Source: Dioscorea cayenensis subsp. rotundata (lineage: Eukaryota > Streptophyta > Magnoliopsida > Dioscoreales > Dioscoreaceae). Taken from it: 64,000 bases of DNA. Made by a program: the position numbers and the translations under genes. This document shows, piece by piece, positions 11,615 to 23,242 of the stretch; position 1 is the stretch's first letter, and every line of letters starts with the position of its first letter. The stretch is from positions 372,001-436,000 of the forward strand of contig NC_052475.1 of assembly GCF_009730915.1 (NCBI RefSeq), written 5' to 3'. Below the pieces are notes generated by a model. The model was not told the DNA's origin, made no database searches, and saw only the letters and a program-made list of their open reading frames with translations.

Positions 11615-11902
11615 TTTAATTGTCATAGAGGTCCCTATAATTGTGTATTTTCTGGTCCTTTAATCTTTTTAATATTTTTAGTTACAATGAAGTTCTTATA
11701 CTTAGTCGAATTAAATCATTCTAATCCACAATAATATTTTTAGGTACAATTAAGTCATTGCAATTTACACTTGCTCATCTACACAGCGAACTAAAATGAC
11801 CTAATTTGACTAAATATAATGACTTAATTGTATCTAAAAATATTACAAGAATTGAAAAGGCAGAAAGTACACAATTACAGGGACCTGTATAGTAATTAAA
11901 AC
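11615..11902. mobile_element. MITE with about 45-bp terminal inverted repeats
   Basis: The left end (11615-11665, 'aggtccctataattgtgta') is the inverted counterpart of the right end (11855-11902, 'tacacaattacagggacct'), with few mismatches. The interior is AT-rich and non-coding. Its flanks (about 11573-11610 and 11940-12002) are themselves inverted relative to each other around 'ttccagaac', so it may be nested in an older inverted-repeat element. No clear target duplication was found. Confidence 0.65.
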
Positions 11903-12002
11903 ATATATAATATTGTTAATTTTTATGGGGATATGTGCTAGTCTGTGATAAGTTAGAACCAGGGAATACCATGGTTCTGGAACCAGGCAAGATGAGCTCA
12001 GA

Positions 12003-14040
12003 GTAAATGGTCCAATCGGGTTGGTTGAATTAGGGAATAGGAATTTCAGTGTGTCCATCCGATTTTTTTTATTTAAATAGATTACATATATTATTAAATA
12101 GCATGTCATAAAACTCTAATCGTCTGAAGTGACGTCTAACAGAATTAATAAAGCTCTATGAAGTCGTTGAGACACAACTGGTGTAACACCGTACTTGACT
12201 GTCTTTGACACCTCTTATGGGGCGCTTGCCATCTTTATCAAATATATATATATATATATATTGATTTTTTATTTAAAATGAAAATTAAGTTTATTTTAAA
12301 TTATAATTAAATTAATTTTAAGTTTTTATCATAGTTTTTAAAATGATAATATTACTACTATTGTGTATATGGTTTTATGAGAATATTTTCATTTTTTATT
12401 ATTTAAATTAAAATTTACTCCAATTATTGTCAAGTATGACATAATTAATACATAACAAGTTACCTCATTATGGGAAAAATAGATATTATTAATTAAAATA
12501 CATTAATATAAATTATTAATTTAGATATCATTTATTTCATGTACGAAGATTACTAATTACTAAGAAAAAAATTTAAAATTCAATTTAGCTAAATAATCAA
12601 TGTATTCAAAAGATTAATACAAAGGTAAAATACACACTGATAATCATATCCCCACCTATAATGAGATAAATTTACAAACAAATACAAGAAGTGCACATCC
12701 ACTTTTTTTTTCCATTTAATCAAATACACAATTGTAGTTTTAAAATAAATAAATAAATAAATGAACCACTAATGCATTGCAAAAGGAGAAATTAGAACAA
12801 TGAACCAAAGGGCAATTATAGTTTTACATCCTCTCACATCATTATTTATTTTTCATCATGTGGATATAGAGTTACCAGTAATCAAAGACTATCTTAATTG
12901 TTTGAAATTGCCTTCTTAGTCGATAAAATTTGATTTTTTTTTTAATTGATATTTAATTAAAATGATTCATTTTAATTTTTAATAATAAGTTTTTTTTTTG
13001 GGTAAAGATGACAAATGACCCCTTTACATACTGATGTCAGAGAAAATCAACCCCCAATTCAATTGCCCCATTCGTACTCACATACTTTTCATTACGTTAG
13101 CCAATGTTTGACAATAATAATAAACTGAATACTAAGAAACGTTTCTCATATAATTTTTTTAAAAATATTAGTTAATAAATATTAATGGATTTATTTAATA
13201 TAATTATAAAAAACCGTGGGACAATCTACAGGGCTAAAACTCAAACAGAATATTTGGTTTGAACGAGTGCTTTAGCAGCAATTTTTAAAAAAATAAATAA
13301 ATAATATCATATGTATCATATTGAAGTACTGTGAATTGTCGTCCCATTATACACTAGTTACGACGATTTATTATCCACCGGGTATCACAAAGATATATTA
13401 ACAGGAATTTTTAAACGTTATAGTAATTTTTAAACGGATCAGGTCATACTTTGCAAATAACATGACAATACAGAATCTCTGTTTTTAATCACACGTTTCT
13501 CTTCAAGGACAAAATTTCATGCGATCACAAAAGGCACAGAGAAGCGCACCACTCCAGTAAGTCTAGTGTAACTGTATAAAAGAAAGATTAATAAATAAAC
13601 ATCAAATTTATCAGCTCCTTCCAGAAAAAAGTTACTACAGAGAAAACAAAAGACATTTATAAAATATGAATTAAAGATGGTGAAATACATTGAAGCATAA
13701 ATCTCCAAACCATGTGTCCTATACCATCATCCCCTGATAGAGAACCTCACAATGCAACAAGGAACATTTTACAATGGTAAAACAAAGAAACTGCCTTTTA
13801 CATGGTTACTCTCACTCTGTCCTTTAAACTAACACAATCAAGTTATCAAGCTCCAACCATTCCAGTATGTTCTTTAATACTTATGATGATATCTGGCAAC
13901 TGTAAAATGCAACATGACTTTTAAAAAAGAAACAAAAAAACAAGAAAGAAAGCTACATTGTTATATGTTACAGCTCAAAAATGGTAGCTTGCAGACTTCG
14001 CCGATCAATCAAAATTGAATATCTTTGGTTCATGTTTAGG
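12003..14040. other. AT-rich intergenic DNA
   Basis: This contains a (TA)n run at 12241-12260, an AAAT-type run near 12749-12762 and no convincing coding frame. The part from about 13700 to 14040 is probably the 3' untranslated region and flank of the kinase gene that ends at 14041. Confidence 0.6.
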
Positions 14041-17000
14041 TCAATCATCATTGGCATTTTCTCGTCTTTCATCACTTGTTTCCTCTGGTGACTGCCAAAC
14101 AGTAGGACTAATGGTCATCTATGTAGTGATTTATCTTTCATAGAATTTAAATTAACAAGCTGCATCTGGGTGGGTGCTCATCCAAATAACATAAAAGACA
14201 GCAGTTTACCTTAACCTGCTTCAAGAGTTCCTCGAGTTCAACTATTATCTCGGCAAAGGAAGGACGTTTTGCAGGATCTGCCTCCCAACATCTTTGTATC
14301 AAGTCTGACAGTATTGGATGTGTATTTTCTGGCAGTTCAGGACGCAATCCCTGCTAGTTACAGATGGCAAAAGGAAAGAAATTTCACGATTTACTTCGAG
14401 AATAACTTCACTAACATCAATAATTTTCTAGTACATAGATCTTTCAGAAACATCAACCCATATATCAACATGAGTTAATGTTTGCTAAAAAGGCCCGTCC
14501 CTCTAGGATCTACGTGCTGATTATGCACAGTCCAAGATTGATGCAACAACCTTACTTCACCTTATTTTTTATTCTTAAAACTAATTTCCTCAAGTAAAAG
14601 GAAAAACAAGATGAAGTGGTTTGGTTTCAATAGCAATGAAGTTTTTATAAAATGATAATCGATATCTGCATACCTGTCTTACCCCTAGAGCAGCTTGCAA
14701 GGGTGTCAGTGTGTCATATGGAATCTGAAAGCCAAAGCCACTTTTATGCTATTGTCAAGTAAGCAAAAGAAATGATGGACATGCTTACCTTTGATGTCAG
14801 TAGCTCCCAAAGCACAACAGCAAAACTGAATACATCTGCCTTCTGGTCATATCGTTGATGATTTATAACCTAGAAAAGATTGGAAAGAATACATGAGAAA
14901 TTACAGTGAAGTTATAGCAAGGTTTATAGTACAAGCTTTAAAAGTCGTAACAGAAAATTTTAGTTTGAAAAATCTTCAAATAGAATTTAATTCCCCGGCC
15001 CCCAACAAGACTTTCCTATCATAATGAAATCACGGGCCTCTAAATAAACTAATGCACATAGAGTAGAATATTTTAACCACTTCAAGAAATTCCGCTCACT
15101 GAGCAGTTCTCTTGATGATCAATGTCATCTGTCATTGAACCCCTAAAGTATCGCCATAAATTTCAAGAACGCAGTTCATAATTTATACCCAATTAATGAG
15201 GAAAGACATCTAAAATTCTTCATTTTGTTTATTTTCATGCATATTTGGATCAAAGAATGATTAACTCATCCATACATACCTCAGGTGCCATCCATCTGTA
15301 TGTTCCAGTTTCTGCTGTCATATCCCCTCCTTGATTCTGTAACCGTGCTACACCAAAATCTGCCACTTTGACAACCTAAATGTGTAACAAGAAGCAGTAT
15401 AAGAGCCTAAGTTCAACCCGCAAGATCTTCCAAAATACAAAACAAGCAAGCATTCTAACAGTGTATCATAATTGTTGCCACTCTAGAGTACGGGAAGTTA
15501 GTGTTATGCATCTTCTAATACACATATATTATTGGAATGGAGCATACACGGTGTTCATCAATCAGAAGGTTAGCTGTCTTCAGATCTCTGTGAATAACAT
15601 TATTCTGGTGCAAGTAGTTCATCCCCTTGCAGATATCAAGAGCAAACTCGAGCAACATAGAAAGCTCCAAGATGTTGTGATGCTTATGCAACAAGTCATA
15701 GAGACTTCCCCCACGCATGTACTCTGTAAGAAAGGTAGCTAGGCTCACAATTTAATACCATAAAGATATAATAAATACCCCATCATGCACAGTAAGCAAG
15801 AGTATTCATCAACAAACAGATTTAAGTAATACTTGTCACAGTCCAGCCTTAAATTGGTACTCCTGAAAAAAAAAGTTCCAAAGCAATAAAAAAAAAGGCC
15901 TTTAAAGGGATCGAGATAAAGTAGCCATTCTATTATGCACACAACCTAGTCATCAATGACCATTTTTCATGCCATGTGACCTGAAATCTTCAACTGCATT
16001 TTTGAAAATAATACTTTTCTATTTTGTGCTAGTTCTCTTGATGCAAATAACAAATCTAACATCAGAAACTGATCTACATCCAGCAGAAACTAGAATGGCA
16101 TGTTATAAGTTAAGATGAAAGGCTGTTCAAGCAAATTCTTCCATTTCAGCTGCCACACATCAAAATTGTTGCCATCACTAATCATCTGCCTTTCAAGACT
16201 GACAAATTGACATCAATTTTCAATGATCAGACTACATGTTACCTTAAGCACTTCTTATTGTCGGTCTTCTTATTGTTGGTGTTGAGCATAACCATGTCAT
16301 GCCACCCACTGATCTGGAGATTGTCAGTCCTAAACATCCCTGCTTACTTAGTCTGTGTTTCATTTGAATATATTAATATGATGCATCAAGTCCCAAGAAA
16401 GGGTTGAGGAGGCCTAGAAGACTCACAAGAGGTTCAAGGACATGAAAGGGCAGAAGTCACCATTTATAGAGTTGTGTCAATTTGTGAGTTTCGGACACAA
16501 GGGTAGAAAATAAAACAGATATAGATGAAAAATGATAACCACATACTGAAAAAGCAGGGAAAAATTATTCGTCATAATTCTTTGTATATGAAAATCATAA
16601 AAAGAGGACAATGACAGTCACATGACAATACCCGTAACTATGCAGAACTGTGGAGGTTTTGTGGATGCACCAATAAAACGAACTACATTCCTGTGTTGAA
16701 CTTCCCTGGTTCACGAAAGAACAAATACATGACTGAAAATCATATAATGAAGACTAGTCACAATTTCGCAATATGTAACAGTTAAAGACATTTTAAGTGT
16801 CCATTAAACGTTGTAATTGGACCAACATAATATGGGCAACCTTTAGCTAACACATACAACTTCACCTTAAGATCATCACTTCTTGAGCAAATTCCACCCC
16901 CGAAGCCTCATCTAAATGCTCAGACCTTAAGACTTTTATAGCGACATCCCAACCCAAGTAACTCCCACGATACCTGCAAGAGTTTTGAAGTAAATTACAC

Positions 17001-20000
17001 AATATAGAGAAAATTTTGCATAGTAAATGTATGGATCAGGTAATATTATGCCACAAACTCACAAATCTCCACAAGATCCACAGGCAATTTTCTCTCCCAT
17101 TTTTAACAATCTTTTATCAATTTCCCAATCACCAATTTTTGGTTGCATGGCCAGTATCTTATCTGCACCTGAAGAATGAGTTGAGCCAGACCAAGACCCC
17201 TACATTTTCATAAATACCCACCACAAAATCCATTACCACTCAATAAAATATAAAAGATCAATAATTCCACATATGCTTAAACTGAAACGTGTTTGAAAAT
17301 TTCCATTTCTAGCAATTCAAGAAAACTATACTGAGCCTTCCATTTAGGTCTAGATCAAAAACAAAAAACATTAATTTTCAGGAAAAGGAAACTGCATAAA
17401 CACTAAATAATGAAAGAATTGCTGATATAACAAAGCTAGAATACCTCAATTCTAGCAACAGCAGCCTCAAGCTCCTTGCTCAAACCATTTGCATCCTGAT
17501 GACCACAATGCATAGTTAGTTATAATTGGGTGACAAGTTCCCAAATGTAAAAATAGACTAGCATTCTCTGATCAATTCAAATTAAAATCCAATATATTTC
17601 CAGTTGCAGGATTGCACTCATTTTTTTTTTCTTGCATTCAACCCTCCTTTAGATTTTTGTCCATCCACAGGAAGTAAACAACTAGAAGAACACATTTTTT
17701 TGTGACATGGAACGAACTTAATAATAGGCACCTCAACTCTTACCCACTATGCACCTATACAAAAGTTTGTATTAACCAACACTTTTTGAAATAAAGTGCC
17801 ACAAACCTTAGTTCTCAGATAACAGTGTCACTTAATCTTGAGGTATTCCTGCAATTAGGCATGGTGTGTATCCAAAATTACCTACTATTATTATAGGAAT
17901 ATACCAGCAATGAAACCAAAAGGAGCATAAATATCACAAAATGTAGACTACATACATACATTACAGACAAACCCAGAGAAAAAAATAAAGCATCAAGAAC
18001 TAGTCACACCTGAGCAGGCCATCCATCAACAACAAAGACATCCAGGGAATAGCCGTCAGTCGTAGAAAAAACATGAGCTTCACGGATGTTCAGCCCAATA
18101 TTGGACAGCAATGCAGACAGCTAGAAGAAAGTGCAAGCAAGTTAAAAATTTTAAAGAACAGAAGGTAACGCAAATTAGATCAAAAGGAGAGTGAGAAAAA
18201 TCTAAAAGGCAATATACATTGATATATATACACTCATATAATATGTATATATCATTTTCTAGCAGGTAAAGGTAGACACCAATATTTGACAGCAAATGTA
18301 ACGTATATTAGTATTAACCAAAAAAATAATTAAAACCAATCTTCATGATTGATGTGATGGAGAAAATAAAAGTAAGAACTCAAAGTTGTCAGAACAGCAT
18401 GGCTAAATGTAAAAGTTGATAAAGAGAGTTTGTAATGGGCCATGGAGAAGTTATGGAATCCATGACCATATATGAGCAACCATCAGAGGAAATCATCCAT
18501 AGGTCATTTGAAATTGAGAAAGAAAACTAAGGAATTTTATATTATTTAGTTCAGATAGCATTGTTCTTGTGTAGGAAACATGCATGCAAAGATTAATAGA
18601 TACATATTAACCAAACAAGTGGTTGTTCGGGATTAAGACAAGGAACATGGTCCCCCATCAACCAACCTGGCTAAGAAGCTTTGGCTTGTCAACAGTAGAA
18701 AATATTATCTCATGAATTGGGACAAAGGTATCATGCCTGCAAGCTCTAAAAAGCACAGTGATTAATTATGAATAGCAAAATTTTCAAACCAAAATAAAGT
18801 TACTTTGTGTAACTCAAAGATATACAAATTTTTAAAAAGTTCAGAAATCCTACTGCATTAAATCTAGAAGGTATTGTAAAAGGTGATAGTCAGAGTTAAA
18901 ACTTCTAGAAGCCATCAGTTTATGGTCATTCAGCTTTGTGGTTAATGATGAGGACTAGTAAAATTAGGAGAGAAATATCAGAGAAGTTGTGCCATATTCT
19001 CCATCACCACTTTTATTCCTCAAAAAGAGCAAGGTCAAATTAATATCTGCACTAAATTAAAACCAATTTGTAGACAAATTATGTGCTTTTACTGGTCTCT
19101 TAAAACTGATGTCAACAACAACAACCGGACATTTAGATTAACAAGAATATATGTTGCAGCTTCATGGCTCATCAGATATATACCTTACAGAAAGAGCCTC
19201 TGTGAGATAACTTCCATCTTCGATGTCCTCCAAGTTCTTTCTCACATCCACATTTAGGTCATCAAGCTATGAAAAAGGTCAAAGTCAAACCAAGAATTCT
19301 TACTTCTACTCAAATATTCTTAATATTTCAGTAGGAAGTCAGTCTAGTAATGTGTAGGCAAGTTAAGACTGATTCATAGCAAAAGCTTGCACCAAAACAT
19401 AGAAATGTGCAGACAAACCTTGCCTTAATTTAGAACGTAATGTAAGATGACTAGTATGAAACTGAAGACCGCAAGCATATAAAGCTAAAGACTGCTGACA
19501 GATAGAAAAATTCAACATTAAAGACATCAAATTTTACGCAATCACATCTCCCTTGCGTGGAACAATTCAAAAAGAATATTCTAGATAATGATTTTCGAGT
19601 GGATGTAAAACCCAAATCAACCATGAAAATTTTAAGAGGAAAACAAAGAAGGTGGAGGAGACCTGAGCTGATTATTCCAGAGCATGCTCCCAGGATGGAC
19701 AAGATTTAAAATAATAATAAAGAAGAAGAAGAATGAGACAGAGTGATGCAACCAATGGAAGTCATCTGAAGCATTCTGAGTTATCTTAATTATCATACAG
19801 GGTAATCAGCCCATAGTGTCATGTAGAGAATTCAACCCACAGTGCGGACAATAATGCAAACTTTTCATTTGATACCATCAAAAGCAGTCATAGATGAGAA
19901 TCTGGCAGTAAAAATGATAGAAACAACACATTAGGAATATGGAGAAGTCAACCCACCCAAATAAGGTTTAATGTTGTATACCTTTATGAAACGAACATGG

Positions 20001-20640
20001 AACACCGGACGCTTTTCTGGGTCTTTGGCTTCAGTTAGAATCTTTTGATGTAACAGAACATCTTCTGCTCTGTCAACATTCAAATCCAGTAGATAACTGC
20101 AAACAATTTTGCCTGAGTAATTCTCTAAACAGTGAAGCCCAAATCCTAACACTGTGAACAATTACCAAAACCAACAATCACAGTACACGCAACTCGTAAA
20201 GAGCTTGAAAACGATATATTTCCTCCAACGAGATTTCTTTTATTTCTCAAACAAGCAAACATTTTCTCACACACTTCGAAAGCCATCAAAATCCCTCCTT
20301 TACAAACAAAAAAACGAGATTTATGCAAAAAGATAAGCAAGCACGACACGAAACCAGAGTAAATCAAAAGAAACACTAAACAAAATCCAAAAAGCTGAAA
20401 TTTTTCAAAAACAAATCTCCAAAAACCACAAACAAATAAATCATATCCAGTATACCTCGGAGGCAACCGATTGAAATGGGCCATGAACTGCTCTCTAAAG
20501 TCTGAATTCAACAACTCCTCCTCGTTCCTACTCTCCAGCAGCCTCGCATAGATATCATACTTGATATCAAAGACCCCAGGGGGTCCGAACCCCTTGGGAG
20601 GCGAGGAGCTTTCCCCCATGTCCTCCAGGGCCTCCTCCAT
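14041..20640 (-). CDS. ACT-domain serine/threonine/tyrosine protein kinase (STY8/STY17/STY46-like)
   Basis: I join 15 exons: 20640-20456, 20096-19982, 19266-19184, 18736-18667, 18120-18010, 17495-17445, 17199-17063, 16973-16866, 16705-16632, 15723-15548, 15375-15280, 14869-14789, 14724-14674, 14350-14210 and 14091-14041. Every junction is GT-AG and in phase, giving 509 residues. Residues 1-128 are the N-terminal region of this family ('AHFNRLPP'); an ACT domain covers about 129-188 ('[17 protein letters not shown]', 'LDVFVVDGW'). The kinase spans about 228-490, with '[15 protein letters not shown]', Lys264 in 'VAIK', 'HRDLKTAN' (Asp358), DFG at 376-378 and 'GTYRWMAPE'. Relatives in Arabidopsis phosphorylate transit peptides of chloroplast precursors in the cytosol. 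The C-terminus after the kinase is short ('ENANDD'). All catalytic residues are present. The precise orthologue is not settled. Confidence 0.93.
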
Positions 20641-20655
20641 GGACGCCTTTGAGGG

Positions 20656-20667
20656 CTACGTTGCCAT
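20656..20667 (-). promoter_or_regulatory. Minimal upstream ORF before the kinase gene
   Basis: The leader contains ATG GCA ACG TAG, ending 15 bases before the main ATG at 20640 and in the same frame. A three-codon upstream ORF this close can lower translation of the main frame or make it depend on leaky scanning. The TAG also shows that the main frame cannot start further upstream. The upstream ATG context (TCGAATGG) has G at +4 but a weak -3 base. The transcription start is not known, so presence in the mRNA is inferred. Confidence 0.6.
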
Positions 20668-20904
20668 TCGAGAAGCCAAGTGCTGGAGCTGGAGCCGGAG
20701 CTAGGGTTTGGAAGCAAAAGGAAACGCCGGGTCAGAGAGGAAGAGGAGGGATCTTTGACGGTTGGGAGGAATCTGGGCGGGATTGGAGGGAAATACGGGA
20801 ATCCAGGGAGGGTATTATTGTCCTTTTAGAACGAGATCGACAACCAGGACGTTTCGAGTGTGAATGGAACGTTCCAGAAACGCAGGAGAAAAGCTACTTG
20901 ACCT

Positions 20905-21134
20905 TCTCATAAAGCAAAGTGTGATTTTTTTTTTCACTCCGTACCTTTTTTTTTTGCCTTTGTTTCTGCCGTTTATATTAACAAAATTTTTAAATAAAAT
21001 ATATAATTAGTAATAATAAATTATTATTATATATATATATGTAATTTCTTTAAATAAATAATATATATATATATAAGGAACTCATTATCTTAGAACGTCT
21101 GTAAATTTCAATTCTACATAAATCTATTATATTC
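20905..21134. other. Kinase gene 5' flank, AT-rich
   Basis: After a GC-rich stretch to about 20905, which is likely leader and proximal promoter of the minus-strand kinase gene, the DNA becomes AT-rich with TA runs at 21028-21040 and 21059-21075. No gene is seen. Confidence 0.5.
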
Positions 21135-21152
21135 AACTGCTATATAGTGTCT

Positions 21153-21186
21153 CAGCTCTCTGAGCTCTTCCCTAAAAAAAAAAAAA
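21153..21186 (+). mobile_element. 34-bp LINE 3' tail with an 18-bp target duplication
   Basis: A short insert ('cagctctctgagctcttc', 'cct' and an A run) is flanked by aactgctatatagtgtct at 21135-21152 and 21187-21204. The non-A part closely matches the final bases of the LINE that ends at 4806 ('agctctatctgagctcttt', 'cccc', A run). It is therefore an extreme 5' truncation of the same LINE family. Confidence 0.8.
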
Positions 21187-21299
21187 AACTGCTATATAGT
21201 GTCTATCTAAATAATAGTTGTTAGATAATGATTCAAAGGTTATTAGCAGCTGGTATCTGTATATTATATATCTTCATATATATATATATATATATATAT

Positions 21300-21556
21300 G
21301 GTAAAAGATCATCTAGGTAAGTCCCTAGATTTGAAATCTAGAGACGTTTTAAATCTAAGCCATTGGATCATCATCCGATGGTTGATTGTTTATATAAACA
21401 CTGTACACTTTTTTACAGTTTATGATCACTGTACAACACTATATAACGTGGTTTCTACTGTTTATAATGATAAGAGCTGTCAGATTATTATCCGATGGCT
21501 ATTATGGACATTACTAGATTTGAAATCTAGAGATGTCCCTAGATGATGGGTCCTCT
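21300..21556. mobile_element. MITE with imperfect inverted ends
   Basis: The left part ('gatcatctaggtaagtccct', 'agatttgaaatctag') is mirrored by the right part ('agatttgaaatctag', 'gatgtccctagatgatgg'). Inside, 'ccattggatcatcatccgat' and 'cagattattatccgatggc' are also inverted copies. It has no open frame and is bordered by TA repeats, so the target duplication is not clear. Its superfamily is uncertain; Mutator-like is possible. Confidence 0.65.
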
Positions 21557-21632
21557 ATATATAAATAATGTAATATTAGTTGTTTTAAATAACTTTAAAT
21601 TTCATTATAATTTACACTTAATTAAAAAATGA

Positions 21633-21797
21633 TTTTTTTTTTTTATAAATGCGAACAAGTGCATTTATCTGATGCCTCGTTCTCACAACTGATGACCCAT
21701 CATTATAGATATTGCATGAGACGGAACTTAAACTCATCATTTAAACTTCTTTAATACCGATATTTTTTGTAATGGGATCAGTGCCGCTAGACCAAAA
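21633..21797 (-). mobile_element. tRNA-derived SINE, degenerate
   Basis: On the minus strand a good A box (TGGTCTAGCGG, plus-strand 21784-21794) is followed 48 bases on by a weaker B box (GAGTTTAAGTTCC, plus-strand 21723-21735), then a body ending in an A run (T run 21633-21644). The layout resembles the plant Au-type SINE, which begins TGGTCTAGTGG. I could not find a target duplication. Confidence 0.6.
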
Positions 21798-21799
21798 AT

Positions 21800-23242
21800 C
21801 TGTTGTCATGAAATATCATCTTCAATTCACTAGTGAAGTTAGAAAATTAGTATTCCCTCTATTTCATAATAAAATTAATTTTTTATAAAAAATGAAATAA
21901 CATTATTATCTTTGCAGTAAAACAATGGTAACTTTATTCCTTACTGAGAGGTGGATAAATCAATTCTTTCTCCAACGGATGAACTGTGGCTTGTCCACAT
22001 CATCAAAAATAAAAATAAAAAAAAATTAACATTTAAATAGAACTTCCATTATCTTAAATGAAGGCTCCCTCATATTTGGGTTATGGTCCTCTAATTTCCC
22101 AACCAGTTTTTTATCTATGATTCTCAAGAATAGCATAAAGCTTTGGAAGGAAATGGATTGTTCTTTATATCTCATGAGAATCTCCAAGGATTGAGATGGA
22201 AGGGTGGGTAAGGAATAAATTCTCAAGTGGTAATGGCAATCAAGAGAAAATATTCTTCTCTTATGATTATCCAATTAATGAGGATTAATCTCATCTTTAA
22301 GCTAATAGTAGACAAATGGTTACTCCATACTTGTTGGCTATAAGATATAATATCTCTAATATTGACTTATTTGTTAAATATATTCTATATACTCCTTTTT
22401 ATCTTTGTCAATTATTTGTTTTTTAATTGATTGCCAATTTTTGGCCACAAAAGTGAACATTTTGAGAGTGGAGCACTAATAAAATAGATTATCATTAGAT
22501 TGATCTTACTTATAAGAAACGTCTTTGAAGGAGCAGAGGGGGGTGGTCAATTGCAAAGAGGATATTTTTGTTATCTTTGGTTGGAGTTATTCAGATTCAA
22601 AGAAGTCTAGAATGAACAAATGGACCGGTTCTAAGTGTTTAACCTTATTTTAAGGTATAAATAATGTTAAGAGTATTTTTAATTAGTATAAGCTCTTATC
22701 TTAATCAACATATAACCAATTCTAGACAGTGTGAATGGTCAATCTGCTGCCGTTCTGATAAAGGAGAGTGATGCGTATCATATTGTAGTTTATCATAGTT
22801 TATGATTTACCACTCATGATAATAGGAGCATGTATGCAAATTTAAGTATATCAATAAATCTGAGAAACTGTATCATTTTCTAATTAACATTCAAATATAA
22901 AATAAATCAAGAAACAATGATTGGAACCCCAACAAATCTCTAATTATGTTTAAGCAAATACAGTAAATGAATATTTTGCAGGCAAATAAGTTCGATTCGA
23001 TAACTTGGCAACAATCCAATGCCATAAAAATCAGGAGCAATGGCAATATATTATGAACCACAATTCAGATGGACAATGAATGTTCTCAGAAATAATGATT
23101 TCTCATACCATGGGATGAATTACAAGTGCATGAATACAATAAGATAAATTTTGACGAATAATACATCCAAAGTATATCAGCAGAACATACTCTACATTGT
23201 AGCCATACAATTATTCCTCATCTACATAGTTCCAATCATCGC
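21800..23242. other. AT-rich intergenic DNA
   Basis: There is no coding character. 'attccctctatttcataataa' at 21851-21871 resembles one end of a Stowaway MITE, but the other end was not found. The last 200 bp before 23242 are probably the 3' untranslated region of the PPR gene. Confidence 0.5.

Noticed and set aside
21851-21960. Stowaway MITE
   Set aside because: Only one end-like motif was found, with no inverted partner or TA pair.
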